A DNA stretch of 64,000 nt from positions 124,903,750-124,967,749 of the forward strand of contig NC_055996.1 in the NCBI RefSeq assembly GCF_018446385.1, written 5' to 3'. Shown piece after piece: positions 35,106 through 46,234 of the stretch. Source of the DNA: Zingiber officinale (Eukaryota > Streptophyta > Magnoliopsida > Zingiberales > Zingiberaceae). The notes beneath the pieces were generated by a model. The model had not been told where the DNA came from. It searched no databases and was given only the letters and a program-made list of their open reading frames with translations. Within the stretch, counting starts at the first letter, position 1; each line of letters begins with the position of its first letter. The position numbers were made by a program, and so were the translations under genes.

Positions 35106-36892
35106 AAGTGTTGTAGAATCCCATTTTTCTTGTAGTGCTGGTTTTTGGTTATTATACTTACTTGTATTGGTGCCAAATAAACTAAGTATAATAACGCCCT
35201 TGAGTAGAAGGTTCTTACCTATATCAATCGATTGGTTGAATCGATAGTGAGATGATATAGGGAACACTACTCTTAATCATTCATAGTCGAGTATTAACAT
35301 TTAGGGCAATGTTAATGCAATAAGACTAGCATGTAGGTCAACTCGATGACTTGATCTCACAAGTCATGGATATAGAGATATCAAGTTGACACATGGGTAT
35401 GCATTAGAGAATGTATACTGAATGACCCGCCATGAGAAAGTATCATGGATCGTTATACGAGTGTCATATACTTTCTCATGTGGCTATTAGTATGACTACT
35501 AGTCCTTGGACCTGAAGTCACCATGGATCCCTACATAAGGAGTTATGTACTTTGGTTTCGTCAAACGTCACCCGTAACTGGGTGGACTATAAAGGCGATT
35601 ACTAGGTATGTAACGAATTATGCAGAGGGATGTGAGTGATGTAGATGGGATCTATCCCTCCTATATGACGGGAGAGACATTGGTATTCTTGATAGAGTGA
35701 GACCACGAAGTGCATGGCCATGCCCAAATGAGTCAATATGAGATATTGAGCTCATTTGATTTAGTGAGTCTACTTGGAGTTCAGGATTTAGATTGATCAG
35801 AGGATGACACGGTCTATGCCTCACATTGATTAATCTAGATGTCTAGGATAGAAGGACACTTGCCATATTTTGTGAGGAGTCACAATTAGTAGTCACACGG
35901 TGATGTTGGATCTCAACATTCTTGTAACTTGGGTAGTAATGATGTGTGCTAGATACCGCTCATTACTTATACTCCTAAATGGGTTTAGGGGCATTGCCAA
36001 CGTTACAAGAACCTATAGGGTCACACACTAAGGATAATTAGATGGATATTAGGTTTATATGATGAACCAAGAGGATTAGATTCATTTGATGAATCAAATT
36101 GGATTAAGAGTAATCCTAATTGGGCTAATTGAGTTAGACTCAAGTTGATTCATGTGTTTAATGAGTCTAATTTGGATTATGACTCATTGAATCAATTTAA
36201 TTAAATGAATTAGATTCATTATATTAAATTGGCTTAAATTAAATGGTTGGATTAGATCAACCATGAGAGAGATTAAGTCAAGTTTGACTTGACTTGAGAG
36301 GAAGATGAAGAGTCAAGTTTGACTTGACTTTATGCCACCTCATTAGTGAGTTGGCATTGAGTGGGCCAATGATGATGCTCCACATCATCATGGTTGCTTA
36401 AGTGGGATGCCACCTCATGGGAGTTACCAAGAGTTGTGACTCTTGGCATTCCATGGGAGTTACACACCCTCCTAATGTGGTCGGCCACATGAATGGGTTG
36501 ATGAGTTTTCATTTTGTGAATTAATCTCATTCATACCTTCATCTTCTTCCTTGCTCCAATTTTACTCTCCCTCTCCTCTCTTGGCCGAACCATCCAAAGG
36601 TGCTAGCACACCTTTTGTGTGTTTTTTCTCCACCTACTTGTTTGTGTGGATACATATAGAGAGTTGTCTACGTTGACAACTTCGAGATCCGGCACCATTT
36701 GGACGAGTGGGAACGCGAAGGGCTTCGCTTCAAAGGTATAACCTTTTCTTTTGTAGATCTAAGTGTAGATCTAGGTAGAAACTCGTATTCGTATGTTTTT
36801 CAAACCTTTTCTTTGCACGGATCCGTTGGCTAGGGGCTTTCGGGGTTTCCGCGACGCGAAAAAGTGATTTTCGTGGCCCGAAAAACCCAACA

Positions 36893-38020
36893 GGATTTTG
36901 GTTGAGGTGTCACGGGTTGAGTTGAATTCTTGCTTTTGATGTTAGTCTGGTTTAGATGGTGCAAAAAATTAATGCAGTTTTGGGTCTTGGTTCTCTGAAG
37001 TGACTTTGGAATTTCTGAACAAAGTAGAAATGGAGTTTTGGTTTATTGAGAATGTGACCTTGAGATGACAAGAGATCCTTCTTTTCTGGATAGTTTTGTT
37101 ATATATGAAAGTAGTGTGGTTTAAGTAGTTATGCTATCATTATTTTCTTTTGGGCCCTTAAATTGTATTAATCCTACATAGAATTACCCAAATAGATCAT
37201 GCATGAAAAGTATTTGTTCTTCCATTACTTCTTTATGATCTTTTGATCCACATTTGTTTTGCATATAATTTCTGCTAGATCATGTATAAATGACATTATA
37301 ATATCCATGTCTGTTTACATGTGTGCAATATTATGTTTTACTTGTGGTTTTCTTATATTCTTCCTCGTATGGTATATGGAATGAAAATGGGCATGTGTGG
37401 TGCCAATACGGGATGGGTGCCCTATGATGAGTTGTAGGGAGGGCCCTTCCAAAGACAAATGATGCAAAGAATGTTAGCTTCGGCTATATGATTATAAGTT
37501 CTACTAAGAGGTACCTCTCAAGTTTATGATTACGGATCGAATTAATGTGCTCTAAACATGGTTGCCACACTTGCATCATGTTTATCCCTTGCTAAGTCAT
37601 GCATAGTTCCTTTCCTTGTTTCTTAAGGTGTAAGTAAGTTTAAGCTTCATGTTCCCTAGTTTCATTTTGGCCTTACCAGCTATTTCTTATACCTACTAGT
37701 GGAATATACTTGTTGAGTATGTAGACTCACGGTGTAAATGGTACATGTGAGGGCGATGCCACCAAGTATATGATCGAGGATGTGGGGGCGGAATAGCTGA
37801 GGAGATGAGATGGAAGCACAACACACTGTCCAGGACCCCAAGAGCATGTTATGAAATTGCCCTTTGATTTATTATGTAGATAAGTATTGGAGTTCTATTG
37901 ATTGGTTTCTTATCCTTTTAGCAGAAGTTCATCAACTTCAATTTACTGTGGTTGCTATATGTTGAGGTTCATATGTCATGCATCTTCACTTTATTTTTTT
38001 CTATCAAAAGTCTTAGGGTA
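36893..38020. other. Sequence interrupted by the copia insertion, right part
   Basis: Starts with the duplicated GGATT and continues the text broken at 23300. The 37690-38020 portion (GAGTATGTAGACTCACGG..GGGCGATGCCACCAAG..) has the feel of a Ty3-type LTR, but this is a weak impression. No gene recognised. Confidence 0.35.
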
Positions 38021-40286
38021 TGACATTTGATGAGTCCTCCATTTGGGATCAACATGTATTTGAATATCTTGGCATGTGTAGGATATAGGGTTGTTTCATG
38101 CTTCCACCCTCCGACACCGCCTCTAGCTGCCAGCGCCAACCTTCAGTGGCTGAAGCAACCCGATGCATGCTATCGCCCTTCGATCCGCACTGCCACACTC
38201 TTTCGGCATCAATCCAACCCCCGATCCGTATTAGCATGCACTTTTGATGTGATCTAATTCCTCTGAGTCATCGCGGTCGTACACCTCACTATTGTGTTCA
38301 AACCTTCAAGCCAATATTATGTCCTGGCCTTCGAGCCAAGGTTATGTTCTAGTCTTTGTGTCCTCCGACCTGTGTGTCGTGTTTCGGCCTATGTGTCGTT
38401 GTCATATCCTGGCTTGTGTGACATTGTCATATTCCAACCTATGTATTGTTGTTGTATTCGGGCTCGATGTTGTCACCTCTAGATCTATGTTGGGTCCAGC
38501 TCTGTGCTGTCAGATCCAGCTCCTCATCTGACTCGCATTCATCTACTCTTTTAGGTTACAACAACTTGATCAATGTCACAACTAGCTAACCGGTCTACTA
38601 GAGGATACATCCTTGGCCAGAGTATGTTTTCTATGCTTATTCTCCACGCACTTCATTATTCTATTATTTATTAGACTCCTTATATATTTTTGGGACTTGC
38701 CTCAAGCATTGGGATATCAGGGACAGCGGCAACCTAGTCGTTGTCTACAGGTAGCATTGACCAGAAGCCTTCTGACGACTTGATCAATATAGAAGACAAC
38801 TCAGCATACCCTCCACCTTTGGGTCATGACAGTTTAGTTAACATTTCAGCTTCATCATTTTGTTCATTTTGTCTTTTCAGCTTTCAGACGGGATCAACGG
38901 GCTAGACATGTCTCATCATCGATCTGAACACATGAAGCGTACATGAAGAAAAAGCTTTCAAAATAAAGTTTTAATCAAGAAACACACTCTGGGCGTATCC
39001 CATGACATGAGTGTGTTCGTATGGAAGAAATCGAGTGTAAAATAGTGCTAAAATGGAGCTAAAAGTTTTCACCACGATCTAGTTGTGTTGGTGGCCATGA
39101 GAAATGGCTATTTTCCAGAGCTTAGCACGGGCGACCATGGTGCCAGCCACGACCCATGTCAAATTCTAACTACTCTGCTGACCAAAAGTAAAACGGTTAT
39201 AAATTTCTATTCAGTTCAAGCCACGAGTCGTGCCACATATCAAAAGTTAGACAATTTTAAGATCTACAACTTTACTTCAGGTCTAATCTAAGAAAACCAT
39301 ATCTAAGGGGTGAAGAATCCATTTTAGCCAAGCTATATAAATTAGGCAGATCTGGCCAATTTGGGGAATATATAAAAGGATCAAGGAAATCCTTCTTTAG
39401 AGGATCTCTAATCTAAGACCAGGGGCTCTACCCCCTTTCTTGAAAGAGGGTTTTTTTCTTCTAGGGGAAACTTAGAGCAACTATCTTTATTCATCTTGAT
39501 GATTCATCCACCTCTGAAGAATGAATTTCATCTAAGAAGACTGATAACGTATTGATAAGAATTCTCTTCTCTCTATCTTGTGTATTGAGTTATTGATTAC
39601 TATTTTTTTATCTCTTGGTTGTATTTCCATCTCCATAGAATAGAACTCTAGATTCTTGGAGTAAGGAATAACTATGATGTAATTATTGATGCATGAACTA
39701 TGTATTTGATCATTTCCATGTTCTATGATATGTTTGATTGTGGTCCGAGCCTACTATGTACACATGATCTTAATACCAAAAGTACAAGATTCATATCCCA
39801 TGAGGATTTGGGGATGAACTAAAAGGACAACCTAATTCTTTGACTTGTAGAAATATGAGATGTAGAGAGTCGACTACAAGAGTAGATCAGTATGCCACAA
39901 GGAGTAATATATTGTCATAGATTTTAATGGATTAGTTCTAATTCGTCATCACACAATAGAAGAAGGTAACTCAGGGGTTGTGGAATCATGTGACATGGAT
40001 CTCTATAAGAAAGCAATCTCTCAACTCTATCGTTATGAAAGTAGGGGCAAATTAGAATGGATATGCCGGTGTAGTTCCAAAAGTCCACGTCGAATATCCT
40101 ATGATTATCTACCTACATAAACAACCATTGAGGATGAGAAATCATACATACATTGGGTGTTTACATGTATCATAGCGAAACGGAAATCCTAAATCCCCCC
40201 CCCCCCCCCCAATTCAAACTTCTCCCTTAACCACTTCTTCTCTGTTCTCAGTTCTCTCTCAAACCTTTCACTCTTGCTCTCTCTAT
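38021..40286. other. Unclassified LTR-like repeat DNA
   Basis: Contains a short-period repeat at about 38300-38500 (ATGTGTCGTTGTCATATCC-type units). Sequence at 38720-38900 and 39070-39560 resembles Ty3-type LTR text, including an ATATATAAAAGGATC TATA-like box near 39370. A run of 16 C residues lies at 40195-40210. No supported coding region. Confidence 0.4.
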
Positions 40287-40554
40287 TGAAATCAATAGGT
40301 AGAGGAGAGAAATAACATAAAACTTATTTTGATGATTTTATTACTAAAGCCAATAGACTTATTTATACAAATTGTCCAAAATAATAATGAAAATATTAAA
40401 TAAGGCATACAATCATAATAATTATAAACATAGTAATATAATAGACTTAGAAATATTATTTTTCCTATTTGATTCATGTTGATCTTGATTGTGTGCCAAA
40501 TATAATAAATCCTAATTAATTGGAATCAATTAGAAATTATTTCTATTATTGTCA
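40287..40554 (-). repeat. 3' LTR of the short copia element
   Basis: TGAAATCAATAGG..ATTGTCA, clearly matching 44518-44780. The next bases read minus as a purine-rich GGGGAGTAA, the polypurine tract. Confidence 0.88.
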
Positions 40555-40839
40555 TTACTCCCCGACAAACTCAATGGAAGTGCCTGAATGTTGAGTTTGA
40601 GTGCTAACTTGGTGAAACGTTATCTAAATAATGGCTTAGTAAATATATCAGCAATTTGATCTTCTGTAGAGATATAAGAAATCGAAAGTTATCGAGTCAC
40701 CACACGCTCGCGAACAAAGTGAAAATCAATCTCTACATACTTGGTGCAAGCATGAAAAACAGGATTTGCCGCAAGATAAGTTCTTCCAATATTATTACAC
40801 CATATTTTAGGTGTAGTAGTTGGGAAAAAGTGTAATTCT

Positions 40840-43800
40840 GAAAGAAGAGATTGTAGCCAAATAATTTATGACGTTGCATTAACGATAGCTTTATATTCAG
40901 CTTTAGTACTCGAGCAAGAGACTGTAGGTTGCTTCTTTGAAAGCCAGGAAACAAGATTTTGCCCAAGAAATATAGCATATCCACTAGTAGAACGTCTATC
41001 TTCGAGAGATCCAGCCCAATCTGCATCACTGTAGGCAATCAACTCTCGTGAAAACTGACGATATAAAAGAAGACCAAGTAGAATAGTGTCTTTGAGATAT
41101 CAAAGAATTCTTTTAACACTTTCCCAATGATGTTCAATAGGAGCATGCATAAATTGACAGGCACGATTCACAGCGAAAGCAATATCGGGTCATGTAATTG
41201 TGACATATTGTAGGGCACCAACAATACCACGATAGATCTGGGGGTCAGACATCGAAGAGGAGGATGAAGATGCAGTGAAACCACCTTCACTGATTGGTGT
41301 GGAGATGGGACGTGCACCATCCATTTTAACTCTAAGAGAGAAGACAACCTTCAAAATGTGAGAGAAACTCTATGCCAAGGAAAAAATGAGCATTGCTAAG
41401 ATCCCTAATAGAAAACTCTTGATGGAGAAGATGTAGTAAAGTAGTAATATCGTTTTGATTACTACCAATTATTAATATATCATCCACATAAATCAGAACA
41501 AATATTGAAAATTCCTCATTACATTTGTAGAATAGGGAAGAATCTATATTTGAGCCAGAAAATCTCTGAGTATGAAGCCAGGTAGATAGATGATGAAACC
41601 ATGCACGAGGTGTTTGTCGAAGACTATATATAGATTTCTGAAGTTGACACACATGTGTTGAAAGTTGTGGGTGGATGAATCCAAGAGGTTGCTCCATATA
41701 AACAGTTTCTTCAAGATGTCCATGAAGGAAAACATTGGAAACATCTAATTGGCGTATTGACCAATTGGAGGTTACAGCTATAGATAGTATCAATTTGATA
41801 ATTGCAATTTTGACGACTAGACTAAAAGTATCATTGAAGTCAATACCTGACTATTGATTAAAGCCTTTAGCAACAAAGCGAGCTTTGTAACGTTCAATAG
41901 AACCATCTGCACGATACTTAATTCGGTAAACTCATTTAGAGCCCACAATATTCATAGATGAGGTACGAGGGACTAAGCTCCAGGTTGCATTACGAAGAAG
42001 AGCATCAAATTCTATAGACATCGCAGCACACCAATTTGGATCTTTGACTGCGTGATAAAACTAGAAGGTTCAACAAAATTTGAAAAAACAATAAGAGCAT
42101 GTGGAAGAGGATAACGAGTGGAAACTGGTCGACATCATGCATAAATATCGTTTGGAGGAAGCATCCGCCGAGAAATATCATCATCAGAGCTACTCGGAGA
42201 TGAGTGGTCAGACGGATGAGAATCAGAACTAGAGAGTGGATCATCACTAGCCGCCGAGTCTACAAGAACTTGTGGAGATTGAGCAGGACCCAAGAAAACA
42301 TCCCCCCTTGTACTTTCAATGTGTCCTGATGAATCAATATGTGGAGCTTCTAGTATATTATTGCTTGATGATATTAGATAGTTGTCTTGATTATTTGAAG
42401 GAGGATCTGAGATAGCAACTACAAACGGAAATAAAGATTCATCAAAAGTAACATGTCGAGAAATATATATCCAATCGGTCGAAATATGGAGGCAATGGTA
42501 CCCATGATGCAAATTACTATAACCAAGGAAAACACATTGTAAAGAGTGAGTGTTTAACTTATGCTTAGAGTAAGGTCATAGCCAAGGATAACATGCGTAA
42601 CCAAAGATATAAAAGAATGAGTAATCTGGAAGACAATTACAAAGTCTTTCCAAGGGACACTTATTTTGAAGTAGTGGAGTGGGTAAACGATTGATAAGGT
42701 AGACTGTGATTTGGATGGCATCATCCCAAAATTTAAGTGGAACCGATGCATGATTAAGAAGAACTAAGGCAGTTTCAATCACATGACGATGTTTTCTCTC
42801 GGCGGATCCATTTTGTTCAGGAGTGTGGGGACAAGAGACTCGATGGATGATGCCAGAGGAAGTAAGATGACGATGAAGCGCTTGATACTCTCCACCCCAA
42901 TCAGAAGGAAGGAAGAGGATTTTACGATCAAAATAGCGCTCGACTTATTTTTGAAAGCGACAAAAAATATCAAAGAGATCAGACTTTCTTTTCATAGTAA
43001 AAATCCAAGTAAACTTACTGGAATTGTCAATAAAAATAACATAATAAAGAAAACCTTGATTAGATAGAATAGGTGCAAGACCCCACACATCAGAGTGAAT
43101 AATTTCTAAAGGAAAACTAGAAGTGCGAGAAGAAGACACAAAAGGTAATTTATAAGATTTTATTTTCATGCAATCTTCACATAAATAAGAAGAGGAGGCT
43201 AAAGAAATTGGTAAATCATACTGGTTAATGATATTTTGAACAACACGTAGAGACGGATGACCAAGACGTGTGTGCCAAGAGAATTTATCAGTGTGTTCTC
43301 CAACAAATGCATTAGTATAGGTGGGATGAAGATGATAAAGACCTTCTTTAATATTTCCTCGAAGTAGAATATTTCCCGTTGTGGGATCCTTCACAAGACA
43401 ATGATGATGATGAAATTCAAAGAACACATTATTATCAAGAGCAAACTGACGGACGGAAAGCAAATATTTAGTAATAGAAAGAATATAAAAAATATTGCAC
43501 ATACGAAAAGTACGACCGCATGAGTGAAAAGATGTGTTTCCAATGTGAGTAATTTTCCTATTTGTACCATGTTGGGTCCATCATAAGGCGAAACTTCTGT
43601 GAGAATATTATATTCCGGTGTAACATGATGAGTTGCTCCAGAATCCGGATGTCATCCTGGGTTCTCAAGAGTCAATGAAACTATATTATGAGAGATAAAA
43701 TGTGAGAATGCTTCAGAATGAGATGCTGTAGAATGCCAAGAAGGTGGTGGTCAATTTGAAGATGCATGCGCTCCTTGTGAAATAGTTGGTTGTCCCAATA

Positions 43801-44130
43801 CTGCAGGACCACCAGCAAAATTTGAGTCAAATCTTTTAGGACATTGAATACCTATGTCCAACTCTGAGACAAATTTGACATCTTCTCCGACTATAAGACC
43901 AATCAAATCTTCTAGAACAATGAATACCAGTATGACCAACGATGTGACAAATTTGACATCGATTTAAATTTTGCTTTTGGCCACCTTGATATCGTTGAGT
44001 TCTGACATTGAAAAAAATGAAAAGTAGCGGTGATAGAACCCCCGGGTTGTCGGTGCCAAATTGGTTGTAAACGATGTTGACGTCGAAATCGGTAGCAAAG
44101 AACGTCAGCGTTGAAATCGACAACAAAGGA
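40840..44130 (-). pseudogene. Gag-pol of the short copia element, many lesions
   Basis: Recognisable pieces in order on the minus strand. Gag CCHC knuckles lie at about 43840-43975, including CQICHIVGHTGIHC and a second copy 78 bp on. Integrase with its HTRLGHPS..CEDC zinc site and IIHSDVWG is at 42945-43502, and more integrase at 42550-42780. Reverse transcriptase from RQLDVSNVFLHG to IYVDDILIIG is at 41332-41793. RNase H (DADWAGSLEDRRSTSGYA, STKAEYKA) is at about 40880-41030. Frameshifts and stops separate the pieces, so no intact polyprotein remains. Confidence 0.88.
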
Positions 44131-44318
44131 TGTCGGTGCTGAAATCAGCAGCAGAGGATGTTGGTGCCGAAATCGGCAGCAGAGGATGTCAGTGCCAAAA
44201 TCGACAGCAGAGGATGTCGGCGTCGAAATCGGCAGCAGAGGATGTCGGCGTCAAAATCGACAACAAAGGATATCGGTGCTAAAATCAGCAGTAAAGAACA
44301 TCGACGCCAAAATCGGTG
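44073..44318. repeat. 28-bp tandem repeat in the copia leader
   Basis: Eight full units at 44073-44296 plus a partial one. Consensus starts GATGTCGGTGCTGAAATC and ends GCAGCAGAG. It lies between the primer-binding site and gag. The 28-bp period is not a multiple of three, so the 92-codon frame at 44111-44389 is a by-product. Confidence 0.9.
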
Positions 44319-44502
44319 ATGGGAATCATCATGTGCACTACTGGCGGCGTGAGGAGCTTTCGTCGACACCAAAAAGAATTCGGCAGTAAAAAAAGAGAAA
44401 ACAGAGGGAAAAAACTTATTGATGAAAAAGACGTAGGGGAAAAGTAAAGAGAAATAGAGAGAAAAGACGACGGACAATATAGAAAAAACACGAAAAATCA
44501 TG

Positions 44503-44514
44503 ACTTTGAGACCA
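44503..44514 (-). promoter_or_regulatory. Primer-binding site of the short copia element
   Basis: TGGTCTCAAAGT on the minus strand, three bases inside the 5' LTR; a diverged version of the tRNA-Met site TGGTATCAGAGC. Confidence 0.5.
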
Positions 44515-44517
44515 TGT

Positions 44518-44780
44518 TGAAATCAATAGGTAGAGGAGAGAAATAACATAAAACTTATTTTGATGATCTTATTACTAAAGTCAATAGGCTTATTTATACA
44601 AATTATCCAAAATAATAATGGAAAGATTAAATAAGGGATACAATTATAATAATTATAAATATAGTAATATAATAGACTTAGAAATATTATTTTTCTTATT
44701 TGATTTATGTCGATCTGTGTGCCAAATATAATAAATCTCAATTAATTAAAATTAATTAGAGATTATTTTCATTATTGTCA
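44518..44780 (-). repeat. 5' LTR of the short copia element
   Basis: 263 bp, TG..CA, partner of 40287-40554. Confidence 0.88.
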
Positions 44781-45288
44781 TTACTCTCAACTTTTTTTTA
44801 TTTCTAAATCTCTTGTTCTTATGATCATACATAACTTTTGATCATCTAGATAATTTACTTTATGAATTCGGCTAATTCTTAATCAACAATATTTATGGAT
44901 CGATATTTTTATTATTTGATCACAAAATCATGTATTTACAATTTACATACATCAAAAGTTCAAGTTAAAGCTTAGATGAGAGAATAACAAATAAGCGAGA
45001 TAACGAGATGGGATATTTGTTGACTATATTACCACATTATTACATTATATGAGAAGAGCCGTGAAATCTCACTTTTTTCTAAAACGACACACCTGTATCA
45101 TTGATGTTCGTCTCCCACCTTGTATTATTATTTTTTCTAAAATCCCACGTTGTTGTTCTTCTCCCACCTTTTAACTGTCACCGTCGTATTTGAGTTTGAG
45201 TTCATAAAGTTCCCGACTCCAGAGTATACTCGAGCTCGGGCTCCCGAGTACGCAGACCATCAAGCACTCTGAGCGCTTGTCACAAAGA
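44781..45288. other. Unassigned DNA
   Basis: AT-rich to 45050, then more GC-rich near 45200. No gene or element end found apart from the SINE that follows. Confidence 0.35.
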
Positions 45289-45309
45289 CGATGACTATAC
45301 CTTTGATGA

Positions 45310-45533
45310 TACAAAAAGGCGGAATCCGTCGCCCCGACGGCCCCCTACGCCTGCCCCACGGTGATGTAGGAGGAGGGTTAATCAGGGTGAATGCTGGGTT
45401 GACAAATGGCTGGGGTTCGAGGCTTTAAGCCGGCAGACGGGGATATTATCTCACATTACAACCGTCGACACTCGAACCGTTGCGTCATGATACAATATCC
45501 CAATTATTTACCAACTGATCCAGCCCCTGGGGG
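45310..45533 (-). mobile_element. tRNA-derived SINE with 21-bp target duplication
   Basis: 224 bp, read on the minus strand from 45533. A pol III box A-like TGGATCAGTTGG lies at 45511-45522 and a box B-like GGTTCGAGTG at 45469-45478. The 3' end is T-rich (CCTTTTTGTA). A perfect 21-bp duplication beginning CGATGACTATACC occurs at 45289-45309 and 45534-45554, which is typical of LINE-driven insertion. Confidence 0.9.
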
Positions 45534-45542
45534 CGATGACTA

Positions 45543-45740
45543 TACCTTTGATGAATGATGGAGTGGTCGATAATATTGGCATTCCTTGGGATTTAAGCGG
45601 GTCCCACCTTCGATGAATGCATGGAGTGCTAGGTAATGTTGTCCTTCCTTGAGATTTAAGTGGGTCCCGCACTTGATGAATGCATGGGGTGATCGGCTTG
45701 GAGCGTGAAGAGAGTGCTCGACAACATGTGGCTTGTGGCA
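45543..45740. repeat. About 63-bp tandem repeat, three units
   Basis: GATGAATGCATGGAGTG-type text recurs at about 45550, 45613 and 45675, with CCTTGRGATTTAAGYGGGTCC between. The right copy of the SINE target duplication overlaps the first unit, so the SINE landed at the edge of this repeat. Confidence 0.65.
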
Positions 45741-46234
45741 AAAGTGAAGTGTGCTTCTTCCATCTGGTCTCGGACTTCTCAGATCTCCATCGTCGGGCGT
45801 TCGTTTCTCCTTCCTGATTTACCCTTTTCCTTCGTTATGAACGGTGGTAAGACAACCAGCCTAGGGTTCTAGGATATGTTGCCTTCGGGGAGAGCCAATC
45901 GTCTTAATGCCACGTAGGATATGCTGCCTTTGCTGTTCAAACTGTGGCATTCGGCTGCATCACGACAAACAAAAAAAAGAAGTTGGCATTGGATCCACGG
46001 AACTGGCGAGCAGATGTCATAAGTGAAGCACTAGGGGTATAGGCCGAGCCGAATTCAAGTTTTGAATCTTTGAATCAGTGTCATTTATAATCAAGAGTTC
46101 GATATTTATTTAACGAATATATTTAATATATAGATAGTTTGATAAATAGAATATAAAATTTATAAATTTAATATCAAATTATTATTATTTTATTAAAAAA
46201 ATGATTCATTAATTTAACGAACATGTTCACAAGT
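45741..46234. other. Unassigned DNA, then AT-rich element flank
   Basis: No gene seen. From about 46080 the sequence belongs to the AT-rich family also present at 5385-5904 and is broken by the hAT insertion. Confidence 0.4.

Larger units (their letters stand above)
30694..35137. mobile_element. Non-autonomous CACTA (En/Spm) transposon carrying gene sequence
   Basis: 4444 bp. Termini CACTACAAGAAAAA at 30694 and its inverted match TTTTTCTTGTAGTG ending at 35137. The flanking 3-bp duplication is TTG (30691-30693) / CTG (35138-35140), one base diverged; the intact 5' LTR shows the uninterrupted site. Subterminal arrays of ACAACGCTTTTAAAGCGTTGT-type units lie at about 30718-30975 and 34892-35105. 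No transposase frame is present. The interior holds a CIPK gene fragment in minus orientation. Confidence 0.92.
23301..36892 (+). mobile_element. Ty1/copia retrotransposon, near complete, with nested CACTA
   Basis: Flanked by a perfect 5-bp duplication GGATT (23296-23300 and 36893-36897). LTRs are TG..CA: 23301-25137 (1837 bp) and 30610-36892, the latter 1836 bp after removing the CACTA element and its 3-bp duplication. Domain order GAG, protease, integrase, reverse transcriptase, RNase H defines Ty1/copia. The length without the insertion is about 9.1 kb. Three stop codons break the polyprotein, so it is not autonomous now. Confidence 0.95.
30610..36892 (+). repeat. 3' LTR of the copia element, split by CACTA
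   Basis: LTR sequence at 30610-30693 and 35138-36892. Joined length 1836 bp, against 1837 bp in the 5' LTR, with only scattered differences visible. Confidence 0.93.
40287..44780 (-). mobile_element. Short-LTR Ty1/copia element, decayed
   Basis: About 4.5 kb between TG..CA LTRs of 268 and 263 bp. Minus-strand order: 5' LTR 44518-44780, primer-binding site, repeat-bearing leader, gag, integrase, reverse transcriptase, RNase H, polypurine tract, 3' LTR 40287-40554. The domain order fits copia. No convincing target duplication (TCTAT on the left, TTACT on the right), so one end may have been altered. Confidence 0.85.

Noticed and set aside
44111..44389. 92-codon open frame
   Set aside because: Produced by the 28-bp tandem repeat on the strand opposite to the element's genes.
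45469..45522. Functional tRNA gene
   Set aside because: Box A- and box B-like sequences are present, but no cloverleaf stems, and the flanking 21-bp duplication identifies a SINE.
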